The notes beneath the pieces are model-generated. The model worked only from the letters and a program-made list of their open reading frames with translations. It was not told the DNA's origin and made no database searches. The translations under genes and the position numbers were made by a program. From positions 1 through 64,000 of the forward strand of contig NZ_BJDJ01000012.1 in assembly GCF_005405085.1 (NCBI RefSeq): a DNA stretch of 64,000 nucleotides. Direction: 5' to 3'. Position 1 is the stretch's first letter, and each line of letters starts with the position of its first letter. Of the stretch, positions 18,460-26,989 are shown in pieces. The stretch is from Lactiplantibacillus daowaiensis (GTDB lineage Bacteria > Bacillota > Bacilli > Lactobacillales > Lactobacillaceae).

Positions 18460-18615
18460 GTGTAAAATAATGCAGCAGTGAGTGGGTAAGCTCGTCAACA
18501 GATTGGTGCCACTTAGTGGTCAGTTAGTAACCTGCGGCTGCAATGGTGAAACCTGCAGTCCAATCTGAACGAATATCGAACTCGCATCGGATTATTTTAC
18601 TCCAACTAAAATTAT
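18460..18615 (+). promoter_or_regulatory. Structured rpsD leader, probable S4 autoregulatory site
   Basis: The leader folds well by eye: TAAAATAAT (18463-18471) can close with ATTATTTTA (18591-18599), CAGATTGG (18499-18506) with CCAATCTG (18560-18567), and small inner hairpins such as CCACTTAGTGG. In Bacilli the rpsD leader binds S4 and represses its own translation. The assignment here rests on position and pairing, not on a motif search. Confidence 0.6.
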
Positions 18616-18630
18616 TGGAGGATACAATTT

Positions 18631-19239
18631 ATGTCTCGTTATACAGGTCCAAGTTGGAAAATTTCCCGTCGTTTGGGAATGTCCCTTTCAGGTACTGGTA
18701 AAGAATTAGCTCGTCGCCCTTACGCTCCTGGTGATCATGGCCAAGGCCGTCGCGGTAAGCTTTCAGAATACGGTACACAATTACGTGAAAAGCAAAAGTT
18801 ACGGATGATGTACGGTTTAACTGAACGTCAATTCTCTAACTTATTCATCAAAGCTGGTAAGATTCGCGAAGGTAAGCATGGTGTTAACTTCATGATCTTA
18901 CTCGAACGTCGTTTGGACAACATGGTTTACCGTTTAGGTTTGGCTACAACTCGTCGCCAAGCTCGTCAATTAGTAAACCATGGTCACATCACTGTTGATG
19001 GCAAACGTGTTGACATCCCTTCATTCGAAGTTAAAGTCGGCCAAGTTATCTCAGTTCGTGACAAGTCTAAGAAGTTAACGGTTATCACTGGCGCTGTTGA
19101 AGCCGTGGTTTCACGTCCTAACTTTGTATCTTTCGATGCTGACAAGCTTGAAGGTTCATTGACTCGTCTACCAGAACGTGAAGAACTTGAAGCAGATATC
19201 GACGAATCACTTATCGTTGAATACTACAACAAACTTTAA
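18631..19239 (+). CDS. rpsD: 30S ribosomal protein S4
   Basis: S4 nucleates 30S assembly by binding the 16S 5' domain. The 202 residues start [16 protein letters not shown], and the S4 RNA-binding domain is seen in [30 protein letters not shown]. The length matches the Firmicute form. It is monocistronic here, with a GGAGG site and a strong terminator. Confidence 0.99.
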   Translation: MSRYTGPSWKISRRLGMSLSGTGKELARRPYAPGDHGQGRRGKLSEYGTQLREKQKLRMMYGLTERQFSNLFIKAGKIREGKHGVNFMILLERRLDNMVYRLGLATTRRQARQLVNHGHITVDGKRVDIPSFEVKVGQVISVRDKSKKLTVITGAVEAVVSRPNFVSFDADKLEGSLTRLPEREELEADIDESLIVEYYNKL

Positions 19240-19252
19240 TTTCCGGTATATC

Positions 19253-19285
19253 AAAAAAGTCATCGCATTTGCGATGGCTTTTTTC
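19253..19285 (+). terminator. rpsD terminator
   Basis: AGTCATCGC (19258-19266) pairs with GCGATGGCT (19271-19279) across a 4-base loop, followed by a T-run. Confidence 0.9.
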
Positions 19286-19530
19286 TTTTGGTTTTAAAGT
19301 GCTGAAAGAAAAAGTACCCGTTAATTGCCGCTTCCGATTGGGCGTCATTCCATCAGCGGTGTGGACCGGCCCAAGCCTGAAAAACGTCTTGAACCTTGCT
19401 TTTAAGCCTACAACCCAGTCTTAAAAGACATCCGTGGCCTAAGCACGAAAAAACCTCGCGCCAATGCCACTAACACGGCTGATTACATGCCGCCCAACCT
19501 CCAGCTATAATCGGCATTTTTTTAATAGGC
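19286..19530. other. Unassigned intergenic stretch ending in a terminator-like hairpin
   Basis: Between rpsD and the YktB-type gene there is no gene with a ribosome site. The stretch is relatively GC-rich and ends, on the plus strand, in ATGCCG (19487-19492) paired with CGGCAT (19512-19517) and seven T. It may hold a small RNA or the remains of a lost gene. I see no convincing promoter. Confidence 0.4.
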
Positions 19531-19572
19531 AGACAAAATGACGACGATTGCGACTTAATGACTCAAGCACTG

Positions 19573-20181
19573 CTATTTAATTGCCGCCATAATTGGCGTA
19601 TAAATTGACATCAACGTTTCAAAAGTCGTTAAAATATATTGTTCTAAAGCCTTTGGATCATCAAACAGTGCCGCATCGGCTGGAACAGCCCGTCCGGCAA
19701 CTAGTTCGCTGTGCTTATATTGGTCGAACTTTTTAATAGCTTGGTCAATATTTTCTGGTGTTGCCGGTTTTGTATCTGGCACACCATGATTATTGCTGAT
19801 GACATAATTGGCTGGTAACGTTTTGAATAGTGGTAATAGCTCGGCCGGCGTTAAACTAGCCTGAACACGCGCTTTACTCTCATCCAAAATATCAAAATAG
19901 ATAAATAACCGATCGGGCCAAAAGCCGAGTTCAAAATGTGGCAAAGCCTTATAGCTACGCGCATTTTCACTAAACGCGACCCACGTATCGACCGGTGGAT
20001 TCTTGAACCGCCGTAAATGTTTTGCGACATGCGCATAAAATTGATGATCATCGTTAGCCAAGTGTGTCACAATCGTCGGCGCAATTGCCTCAAACTTAGG
20101 GTCAATGACTGTTTTGATCAACTGCATCCGCCCGGCTAAGGTGTCATCGTTAAAAATTTCAAAATCAGATTTCGTAAACAT
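19573..20181 (-). CDS. DUF1054 / UPF0637 family protein (YktB-like)
   Basis: The 202-residue protein matches the YktB family: MFTKSDFEIFNDDTLAGRM at the start, then HVAKHLRRFKNPPVDTWVAF, LPHFELGFW and YVISNNHG. Its function is unknown. I use the ATG at 20181, which has AAGGA 10 bases upstream; the GTG at 20190 is too close to that site. Confidence 0.85.
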   Translation of the reverse strand: MFTKSDFEIFNDDTLAGRMQLIKTVIDPKFEAIAPTIVTHLANDDHQFYAHVAKHLRRFKNPPVDTWVAFSENARSYKALPHFELGFWPDRLFIYFDILDESKARVQASLTPAELLPLFKTLPANYVISNNHGVPDTKPATPENIDQAIKKFDQYKHSELVAGRAVPADAALFDDPKALEQYILTTFETLMSIYTPIMAAIK

Positions 20182-20322
20182 GCGTCTCACATCCTTATTG
20201 CCATTAGCATACCTTAATCAGCCGTTATTTAACAGTAACCTTATTTCGCTATCAGCGCCCCCGTCGCCTTTCTGGTGTGAACATGCTACAATGGATTAAT
20301 TAGCTGAGAAAGGATGTTTGAT

Positions 20323-20781
20323 ATGGCTGATACAGAAAACCAAGCAGGCGATCGGTTACAAACCGCCATGCACGGGACGCCGCAATTGCATCCCGATGAA
20401 CAACACAAATACCTCGGGACCTTCCGTGAACGAGTCGAGGTCGCCATCACCGTTTATCAAGTGAAACGACATCATTATATCGACGAAATGAATCAAGCAT
20501 TTGCGGCCCACCCTGATTACCGCCTACTGATTAATGGGAATTTAGACCAAGACATCTTGGGGCCCTATCTGGCGGCAGTTGCCAAGGCCAACGTGCAATT
20601 TACCTTAAAAACCGACAGCGTCTACCATACTGGCGATGACAACTATGCCCTCGTCTTTGCGGCAGATACCGCCATTAACCAAGATGTTATCGATATCGAG
20701 AAACGTTATCAAGCAGCCCCAACAACGACTAATCAAAAGTCGACTGGTGGCCTATTCGGTAAATTTAAAAAGCTATTTTAA
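20323..20781 (+). CDS. YueI / DUF1694 family protein
   Basis: The 152-residue soluble protein matches the DUF1694 pattern: GTPQLHPDEQHKYLGTFRERV, DYRLLINGNLDQDILGPYLAAV and NYALVFAADTAI. Its role is unknown. The ATG at 20323 is 8 bases after AAAGGA; the in-frame ATG at 20314 lies within the ribosome site and is rejected. A basic Gly-Lys tail (GGLFGKFKKLF) ends it. Confidence 0.85.
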   Translation: MADTENQAGDRLQTAMHGTPQLHPDEQHKYLGTFRERVEVAITVYQVKRHHYIDEMNQAFAAHPDYRLLINGNLDQDILGPYLAAVAKANVQFTLKTDSVYHTGDDNYALVFAADTAINQDVIDIEKRYQAAPTTTNQKSTGGLFGKFKKLF

Positions 20782-20785
20782 CGTC

Positions 20786-20820
20786 AAAGCGACTCACCAA
20801 AATGGTGGGTCGCTTTTTTA
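20786..20820 (+). terminator. Terminator between yueI and gshF
   Basis: AAAGCGACTCACCA (20786-20799) pairs with TGGTGGGTCGCTTT (20803-20816) with a 3-base loop, followed by TTT. The gene on the other side, gshF, converges on it. Confidence 0.88.
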
Positions 20821-20824
20821 AAAC

Positions 20825-23074
20825 CTAATTAGTTGGAAACAAGCCATCTAGTAATTGTTCAGTCACCGGTTGACTGTCACCAAACATTGGAAAGACATGT
20901 GGGTATAAGAACGGTGCGGCATGAATCCCTAAATAAACTGCCATTTCTGGATGATCTGGCGTTAATTCAGCATATAAGTTTGGAATCATGACATCGAATC
21001 CAGCCACTTGTAAGTGCAAATCCGCAGCTAGCTTTTCAACGGCCTGAACATATGACGGGTGCATGTCGTCGGTGGCATCTAGCACATCGGCCCCATTGCC
21101 AAAAGTCGCATCTTCGCGCAATAAGATCTGTGTGCCGCGACTCACAACTGAATCCAAATCTAAGTGATAAGAGTCTAACCGGTACCGTTCAACGGTGCCC
21201 AATTTCAATTGCGATTGTGGGTATTTAAAAGCGGCCCCACGTAACGACCGTTCGTTTTTACGATCAAGCAACGTTTGAATCGTTGACCGGCCATCACCAA
21301 CAACATTGGCTGGAATCCGTTCAACGACCGCTTTCACTTTACCACCGATTACTAAGAAGCGATAACTAGAAGCAACAATCAATTCTTCGGCCATTACTGA
21401 CGTGGTCTGTTCAAATAATTGATGCACCACTTGTTCGAATAATTGCCGCTGCGGCATAATCCGAAAAGCGACAACAGCATGTGTTTTATCAGTGGCCTTT
21501 AACACGATCCCACCTTGCGCATATCGGTCATAATCATCAATCAATTGGTTCGCCGAATGATAGGTTTGAGACGCGGGCACTTGGACACCATGTTCAGCCA
21601 TCACTTGCTTTGCAGCCACTTTATGCGCCAAAACCGTAGTCAACGCTTGCGGGTTCAAGTCAGTCCCACTCCCGTTAACAACTAGTTGCGCCGTATCTTG
21701 ATGCGTCAAGCGCAAGATATTCGCATCAGCGGCCACCACATCCACTTTAATTCCCCGTGCTAAAGCCCGTTCGGCCAATAACTGACTCGATAAATCTAAA
21801 TTAGTAAAACCTGGCAAGGCGAATGGTTTTGCTTGCGCCGCCTTTTGGTAAGTTTGCGCTTGTTGCGTCGCCCAAGCTAATGCATCTGGTTGTTGTGCAA
21901 CTTGCGCGCTCAAGGTTTGCTTGGGGTCAGCGACCCGTTGCTTCAATTGATCTAACAAAACCGCATCACTAGCTGGCAACCCATGTGTCGTGACAAAATC
22001 TTTTAATGCCGTTAACACTTGCTGTGCTGGTTGGGCTTGCGCACTAGCCGTCGTTGGATTTTCAGTCGTGACTTGGGCCGTTAATGCTGCCGCTTGAGCG
22101 CCAACTTGTTCGACCATGGCAGTCGGTAACGCCGGCATCATGACAAAGTAGCTGGCTAAAAGGCGTAAAAATTCAACGGCTTGTTGATCGACGCCAGTTG
22201 GTTTAGTTGGATCTAGATCTAAGCCCCGAAATTCCAAATAATAGACGCCTTGTCGCGCTAACGTCGACAATTGACCTAAACTACGAAACCGCACTGGACC
22301 ATCAAAGTCACTGATGGACAATAAATTTTTGTGCCGGACGTCTGCCTGTATTTTAGCGATATAGCGATCAATCGACGTATAATCCCCATTGACATCATTA
22401 AATCGCCCAGCGGGACTGTGCACACTTGTCCGCTGTGGCTTCGCCTTGGTAGCCGTAATGGCTAAGGTTGGGGTCGCACCGAACAAATATTGGATCAGCC
22501 AGTTCATCCGGACAAATCCTTGAGCCACTTTCAAATACACAGCATTGCGAAATTCCACATAACTGGCGTATTGTTGATGGAACGTTTCGGTATATAAGCG
22601 CGTAAATAGCTGTTCGTTGAAACTCAAATTAACATGCGTGCCGGTGGTCATCAATTTGGTCACATCATACTTCTTCGCTTGGGCTTGTCGCCGTTTAAAG
22701 CCAAGGTCATCCGTCTCCGCTAGCGGAATATCCGTTAAGTCAGCTGGTAGAATCGGCGTGCTTGACAATGGCCACAAGTAATCATCTGCGGCTAGTGCCC
22801 GACGAGCAGTCGTATTAAGCGCCGTTAAGTAATTCATCAAAGCTGATAAATCACTCATCGCTGGGGTGCTGATCTTTAATTGCGTTTGGGCAAAGTCGTT
22901 GTGTAACTGGTGATTTTGTTGTTGATTGCCAAGCGCTTTTGGATACGGTTGCGTCGACAAATGGCCTTGTTCGTCAACTCGTTGCATCGTGACTTCTAAG
23001 CCTAAGTTCGAATGGCTGACTAGTGGTACTAAATGGTATTGCATGATTGCTTTTCCAACTGCATCTAATTCCAT
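20825..23074 (-). CDS. gshF: Bifunctional glutamate--cysteine ligase / glutathione synthetase
   Basis: GshF makes glutathione in two steps. The N-terminal half is the gamma-glutamylcysteine synthetase domain (THVNLSFNEQLFTRLY, YLEFRGLDLDP). The C-terminal half is an ATP-grasp domain (VLKATDKTHAVVAF, VIGGKVKAVVERIPANVVGDGRSTI, FDVMIPNLYAEL). The 749 residues match fused GshF/GshAB proteins known from some lactobacilli and streptococci. No partner gene is adjacent. Thiol protection fits with tpx and msrC in this window, by inference. Confidence 0.93.
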   Translation of the reverse strand: MELDAVGKAIMQYHLVPLVSHSNLGLEVTMQRVDEQGHLSTQPYPKALGNQQQNHQLHNDFAQTQLKISTPAMSDLSALMNYLTALNTTARRALAADDYLWPLSSTPILPADLTDIPLAETDDLGFKRRQAQAKKYDVTKLMTTGTHVNLSFNEQLFTRLYTETFHQQYASYVEFRNAVYLKVAQGFVRMNWLIQYLFGATPTLAITATKAKPQRTSVHSPAGRFNDVNGDYTSIDRYIAKIQADVRHKNLLSISDFDGPVRFRSLGQLSTLARQGVYYLEFRGLDLDPTKPTGVDQQAVEFLRLLASYFVMMPALPTAMVEQVGAQAAALTAQVTTENPTTASAQAQPAQQVLTALKDFVTTHGLPASDAVLLDQLKQRVADPKQTLSAQVAQQPDALAWATQQAQTYQKAAQAKPFALPGFTNLDLSSQLLAERALARGIKVDVVAADANILRLTHQDTAQLVVNGSGTDLNPQALTTVLAHKVAAKQVMAEHGVQVPASQTYHSANQLIDDYDRYAQGGIVLKATDKTHAVVAFRIMPQRQLFEQVVHQLFEQTTSVMAEELIVASSYRFLVIGGKVKAVVERIPANVVGDGRSTIQTLLDRKNERSLRGAAFKYPQSQLKLGTVERYRLDSYHLDLDSVVSRGTQILLREDATFGNGADVLDATDDMHPSYVQAVEKLAADLHLQVAGFDVMIPNLYAELTPDHPEMAVYLGIHAAPFLYPHVFPMFGDSQPVTEQLLDGLFPTN

Positions 23075-23215
23075 TATTGTTAACCTCGTTTTAAGATTTA
23101 TATTGATTGGTGCGAGCGATTAGGGCTCACGTAGGTTTAAACCGATTACTCGGCTAGGTTCCTTCTAAATGCTATAATAATTGGGACTAGTTTTGCAAGG
23201 GAGGCGCGTAAAAAG

Positions 23216-24496
23216 ATGCAACAACCATTAGCATATCGCATGCGACCCCAAACGATCGAAGAAGTCGTCGGCCAACAACATTTGGTTGGTCCCGGCAAAA
23301 TCATCGCGCGGATGGTCACAGCGAAACGCTTATCATCAATGATTCTCTATGGCCCACCTGGCACTGGTAAGACCAGTATTGCTAGTGCGATTGCGGGCTC
23401 GACTAAGTATGCCTTTCGGATGCTTAACGCGGCTACGGATAGTAAAAAGCAACTGCAAATCGTGGCCGAAGAAGCCAAAATGAGCGGTACCGTCATTTTA
23501 CTTTTAGATGAAATCCACCGGCTTGATAAAACCAAACAAGATTTCTTACTCCCCCATTTAGAAAATGGGCGGATTATTTTAATTGGGGCGACCACTGAAA
23601 ATCCCTATATTAGTATCAATCCAGCCATTCGAAGTCGGACACAAATCTTTCAAGTGCACCCGTTACAACCAACGGACATCGAAACGGCCGTAAAACGCGC
23701 GCTAAGCGATGAAAAGCGTGGCCTGGGTCAATATCACGTTGACTTAGAACCAGCCGCCTTACACCATCTATGTACGGCAACCAACGGTGACTTGCGGAGT
23801 GCCCTCAATGGTTTAGAACTGGCAGTTCTTTCAACAGTGCAACCAGACGACGACCACGTCACGATTACCCAGCCAATTATCGAAGAGTGTTTGCAGAAAA
23901 AAGCACTCTCCGCCGATAAAGATGGTGACGCACATTATGATGTGATCTCAGCCTTTCAAAAGTCGATCCGTGGTTCCGATGCCAATGCTGCCCTGCACTA
24001 TATGGCGCGGCTCATCGAAGCTGGAGACTTAAAGAGTATTATGCGGCGCTTGATGGTGATTGCCTATGAAGATGTCGGCCTGGCGAACCCGCCAGCTTGT
24101 AGCCACACGGTCGCAGCTGTCCAAGCCGCTGATCAATTAGGCTTACCAGAAGCCCGCATTCCACTAGCTAATGCGGTGATTGAGTTGGCATTGTCACCTA
24201 AATCCAATTCGGCCATGGCCGCCATTGATGGTGCCTTAGAAACGGTCCGTAACGGGCATTTTGGCGATATTCCCGCGGACTTAAAAGACGCCCATTATGC
24301 TGGCGCCGCTAAACTTGGTCACGGGGTTGGTTATGATTATCCCCATAATCATCCTGGCGACTGGGTCGCACAACAATATTTACCCGATGCTATCAAACAA
24401 GCGACTTATTACGAACCGAAAACTAACGGTCGCTATGAAACGGCCCTTGGTGAACAATACAAAAAATTATTACAGGCTAATTCACGAAACCGTTAA
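23216..24496 (+). CDS. rarA: Replication-associated recombination protein RarA (MgsA)
   Basis: This AAA+ ATPase acts at stalled replication forks. The 426 residues carry Walker A GPPGTGKT at 46-53, Walker B LLLDEIHR, sensor 1 GATTEN, and the C-terminal MgsA tetramerisation domain (YDVISAFQKSIRGSDANAALHY). A GGGAGG site precedes the ATG. In Bacillus subtilis rarA also lies next to the 6S RNA gene bsrA, matching the RNA assigned downstream. Confidence 0.96.
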   Translation: MQQPLAYRMRPQTIEEVVGQQHLVGPGKIIARMVTAKRLSSMILYGPPGTGKTSIASAIAGSTKYAFRMLNAATDSKKQLQIVAEEAKMSGTVILLLDEIHRLDKTKQDFLLPHLENGRIILIGATTENPYISINPAIRSRTQIFQVHPLQPTDIETAVKRALSDEKRGLGQYHVDLEPAALHHLCTATNGDLRSALNGLELAVLSTVQPDDDHVTITQPIIEECLQKKALSADKDGDAHYDVISAFQKSIRGSDANAALHYMARLIEAGDLKSIMRRLMVIAYEDVGLANPPACSHTVAAVQAADQLGLPEARIPLANAVIELALSPKSNSAMAAIDGALETVRNGHFGDIPADLKDAHYAGAAKLGHGVGYDYPHNHPGDWVAQQYLPDAIKQATYYEPKTNGRYETALGEQYKKLLQANSRNR

Positions 24497-24519
24497 CATC
24501 GTGATTGCCACGAGAATAA

Positions 24520-24548
24520 TTGCAACTTTTATTTTAATATGCTAGACT
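24520..24548 (+). promoter_or_regulatory. Promoter of the small RNA after rarA
   Basis: TTGCAA (24520-24525), 17-base spacer ending TATGC, TAGACT (24543-24548). It drives a region with no open reading frame. Confidence 0.75.
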
Positions 24549-24554
24549 AATAGT

Positions 24555-24789
24555 CGAAATTACTAAGGTGTGCGCATTGCTCTAAACAAAGTGTTGCCGA
24601 ACAATTAATACTACTTTGGGACCAACTACAGGTTGTCACTAAACATGCCTTATCACTTGGTAGTTGAGTGGCCTCACAGTAGGTCCCACCTGCCTTGAAG
24701 CGGGTCAATACTGAAGGGCGATTAACGGCACCACTAGTTTTTCCGGAAGCTTGCTTCCGTGAGTCAGGACTTGTCCTGGCTCTTTTTTT
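24555..24789 (+). ncRNA. ssrS: Probable 6S RNA
   Basis: A good promoter and a perfect terminator enclose about 235 bases with no coding frame. Long-range complementarity gives a rod: AGTGTTGCCG (about 24590) with CGGCACCACT (about 24726), TGGGACC with GGTCCCA, and CAACTAC with GTAGTTG, leaving internal bulges. This shape and the position beside rarA fit 6S RNA, which holds the housekeeping RNA polymerase in stationary phase. The identity is by structure and synteny only. Confidence 0.6.
24761..24789 (+). terminator. Terminator of the small RNA
   Basis: GAGTCAGGAC (24761-24770) pairs with GTCCTGGCTC (24773-24782) across TT, followed by seven T. Confidence 0.88.
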
Positions 24790-24859
24790 ATAGCGTGTGA
24801 GGTCCGACGGGTTGCGCCTGAGCACGTTTCAGCAAAACAAAAAACGGAGGCAAAAAACA

Positions 24860-25144
24860 GTGATCACCTTATTACTTATCATCTACACCATCATCGCAGC
24901 CGTCCTCGGCTACTACTTAGTAAGTCATCAAGCCAAACCATTTTTAACCTTTGACCCCACTAAAACACCAGCGGTCAAGTCGATTGCGCGTTATGGCGGG
25001 AGTTTAATGCTCATCGTGGCCGTGGCGAGTGCCATTACCATCTTTTATCAAAGTACTGCGTTTATCGCGATCACTTTGGCTAGCGGTTGCATCATTATGA
25101 TGGGGATCGGTTTATTTTTAATTAGTTTTATGGGCTTCCAGTAG
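24860..25144 (+). CDS. Small membrane protein of unknown function
   Basis: The frame is open from 24797, but that part runs from inside the small RNA terminator region and has no ribosome site. A GGAGG at 24846-24850 places the start at the GTG at 24860. The product has about 94 residues with three hydrophobic helices and a short polar loop (SHQAKPFLTFDPTKTPAVKS). I do not recognise the family. It lies between the small RNA and uspA. Confidence 0.7.
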   Translation: MITLLLIIYTIIAAVLGYYLVSHQAKPFLTFDPTKTPAVKSIARYGGSLMLIVAVASAITIFYQSTAFIAITLASGCIIMMGIGLFLISFMGFQ

Positions 25145-25207
25145 AAAACGCTTTTTATTTTTTACGAAAACCTTTACAATATAAGTATAAAGTATTGAGG
25201 GGTGAGA

Positions 25208-25693
25208 ATGATGTTACAACAATACCAACACATCTTAGTTCCCGTTGATGGTTCTTACGAAGCGGAATTAGCATTTAAAAAAGCGGTCGCCGTGGCCAAA
25301 CGAAATGGACCTAAAGCGTCCGTCCATATGGTACACGTCGTAGATACCCGGGCCTTCCAAAACATTTCTAGTTTTGATACGACCATGGTAGAGCAAGTTA
25401 CTGACACCGCCCAAAAGACTTTAGACAAGTACGTTGCCGAAGCCAAGGCGGATGGTTTAGATAACGTGGACTACTCGATCGAATATGGCGCACCCAAGAC
25501 AATTATTGCGCGGGATGTACCAAAAGATTTAGACATTGACTTGATTATGATTGGCGCCACTGGTTTAAACGCCGTGGAACGTTTATTAATCGGTTCCGTT
25601 ACCGAATATGTTACTCGGATGGCGGTTTGTGATGTCTTAGTTGTCCGGACTGATTTGGCCAACAAACCAGCACCTAAACCTAAGAAAAAGTAA
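25208..25693 (+). CDS. Universal stress protein UspA family
   Basis: This is a cytoplasmic 161-residue single-domain Usp protein. The start ILVPVDGSYEAELAFKKAV and the ATP-binding loop GATGLNAVERLLIGSVTEYV (G-2X-G-9X-G-S pattern) are clear, so it probably binds ATP. The tail is Lys/Pro-rich. The ATG at 25208 follows GAGGGGTGA; a GTG at 25202 lies inside that site. A strong terminator follows. Confidence 0.92.
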   Translation: MMLQQYQHILVPVDGSYEAELAFKKAVAVAKRNGPKASVHMVHVVDTRAFQNISSFDTTMVEQVTDTAQKTLDKYVAEAKADGLDNVDYSIEYGAPKTIIARDVPKDLDIDLIMIGATGLNAVERLLIGSVTEYVTRMAVCDVLVVRTDLANKPAPKPKKK

Positions 25694-25706
25694 TTTAGCT
25701 TAAAAT

Positions 25707-25741
25707 AAAACGTTGCTTGCAATTGCAGGCAACGTTTTTTT
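25707..25741. terminator. Bidirectional terminator between uspA and the repeat-protein gene
   Basis: CGTTGCTTGC and GCAGGCAACG form the stem (25711-25734), with A-run on the left and T-run on the right. It can stop both the plus-strand uspA transcript and the converging minus-strand operon. Confidence 0.85.
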
Positions 25742-25755
25742 CGTGGCTTAATGAT

Positions 25756-26964
25756 TTACTGAGCGTCGTAAGGATTGGTGACAACAGCCGTCTTATCCCA
25801 TTGTTTGGTTGTTAAGTTCATCTGCCACTTGCTATAATTGTTAGCTTCAACATTATATTGATACCAAGTTCCACTCGAGACCTGATCTCCATGACCAGAT
25901 GTAATACCTGGTTTAAAACTATTTGACGGGGCATAAATACTAAAGTAATTATTTTCATCATCAAGCATGGCATCACCATCGACTGGTACCTTAATATTAA
26001 TTGATCCAGCACCACTCCAGGTCATCGCAACTTCTTTACCATCGGTTGTCCCAACAAGCGTTTGCTTATATAAGTATGGATTCGACGTATCATACTTATA
26101 ATGGACATTAGTATAGCGTTTGCCGTTATAGTAGACACCTAAATCATAAGTATTCCCCTTCCATAGATAACTATTAAAATCTTCTTCATCGATAATAATT
26201 GGACCACGTTTGCCGTCATAACTTGCCCAAGCTGGTGTACTGTCACTGGTTGACGTATTGGTTGATGAATTATTATCCGTGGTGCCAGTCGTTGTACCAT
26301 TACTAGTTGAATTAGTCGTGGTACTGTTCGTCGAACTCGTACTACTATCGGCCTTCAAATAACCATGCCAGACCCAACCGCCAACTTTGGCATCAGTTGT
26401 CGTGACATAGAAATAAAGATACTTCTTACCTGCTTTGTAAACGTACCGTTGTTGCGTTTGGGTATACGTTGTATCAGCTTTTAAAGCAACACCATTGCTA
26501 AACTTCACGTAAGCATTACTACCCGTTAACGTATACAGTTTGCCTGCTTTAGCTTGATTATACTTAGTTGCAGTGGTCGTTTTAGCCGTCGTTGCTTGGA
26601 AGTTCTTACCAGCAGTTAAATACTTGCTGTAAACCCAACCGGTAGCGCCATTCTTACTATTCTTGACGTAGTAATAAAGGTATTGTTTACCATTTTTAGT
26701 AATCTTCGTTTGCTTAGTCGCAACCCAAGTGGTCTTCGTATAATTCTTTAAAGCATGGTTAGCCTTTAATGTCACCTTTTTGGCCGTTCCTGTTAATTGA
26801 TAAGTCTTCCCCGTTTGCCGTTGTGCATAATAAGATTTCGAGGCAACCTTAGTAATCTTGCCTCGTTGATACGTGGTAGCCGCATTAGCAGTTAAGGTTG
26901 TGGCACCCATCGCTAAAGTAGCTAAAACTGTTGCTGATAAAGCTAAAACTTGTTTATTTTTCAT
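25756..26964 (-). CDS. Secreted repeat protein, paralogue A (SH3b/GW-like repeats, Ser/Thr linker)
   Basis: A signal peptide (cleavage likely after NA in TLTANAATTY) is followed by repeated modules of about 65 residues, each with YQL-type starts, KYLYFYV-type cores and GWV(Y/W) endings, which resemble SH3b/GW wall-binding repeats. Then come a Ser/Thr/Asn-rich linker (about residues 200-245) and a unique C-terminal domain (about 150 residues, YWEFNV-like end QMNLTTKQWDK). No LPXTG anchor. The start is ATG 26964, 8 bases after GGAGGGG. It is a tandem paralogue of 26990-28147. Confidence 0.8.
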   Translation of the reverse strand: MKNKQVLALSATVLATLAMGATTLTANAATTYQRGKITKVASKSYYAQRQTGKTYQLTGTAKKVTLKANHALKNYTKTTWVATKQTKITKNGKQYLYYYVKNSKNGATGWVYSKYLTAGKNFQATTAKTTTATKYNQAKAGKLYTLTGSNAYVKFSNGVALKADTTYTQTQQRYVYKAGKKYLYFYVTTTDAKVGGWVWHGYLKADSSTSSTNSTTTNSTSNGTTTGTTDNNSSTNTSTSDSTPAWASYDGKRGPIIIDEEDFNSYLWKGNTYDLGVYYNGKRYTNVHYKYDTSNPYLYKQTLVGTTDGKEVAMTWSGAGSINIKVPVDGDAMLDDENNYFSIYAPSNSFKPGITSGHGDQVSSGTWYQYNVEANNYSKWQMNLTTKQWDKTAVVTNPYDAQ

Positions 26965-26989
26965 TTGATTCCCCTCCAAGTCATCAATG

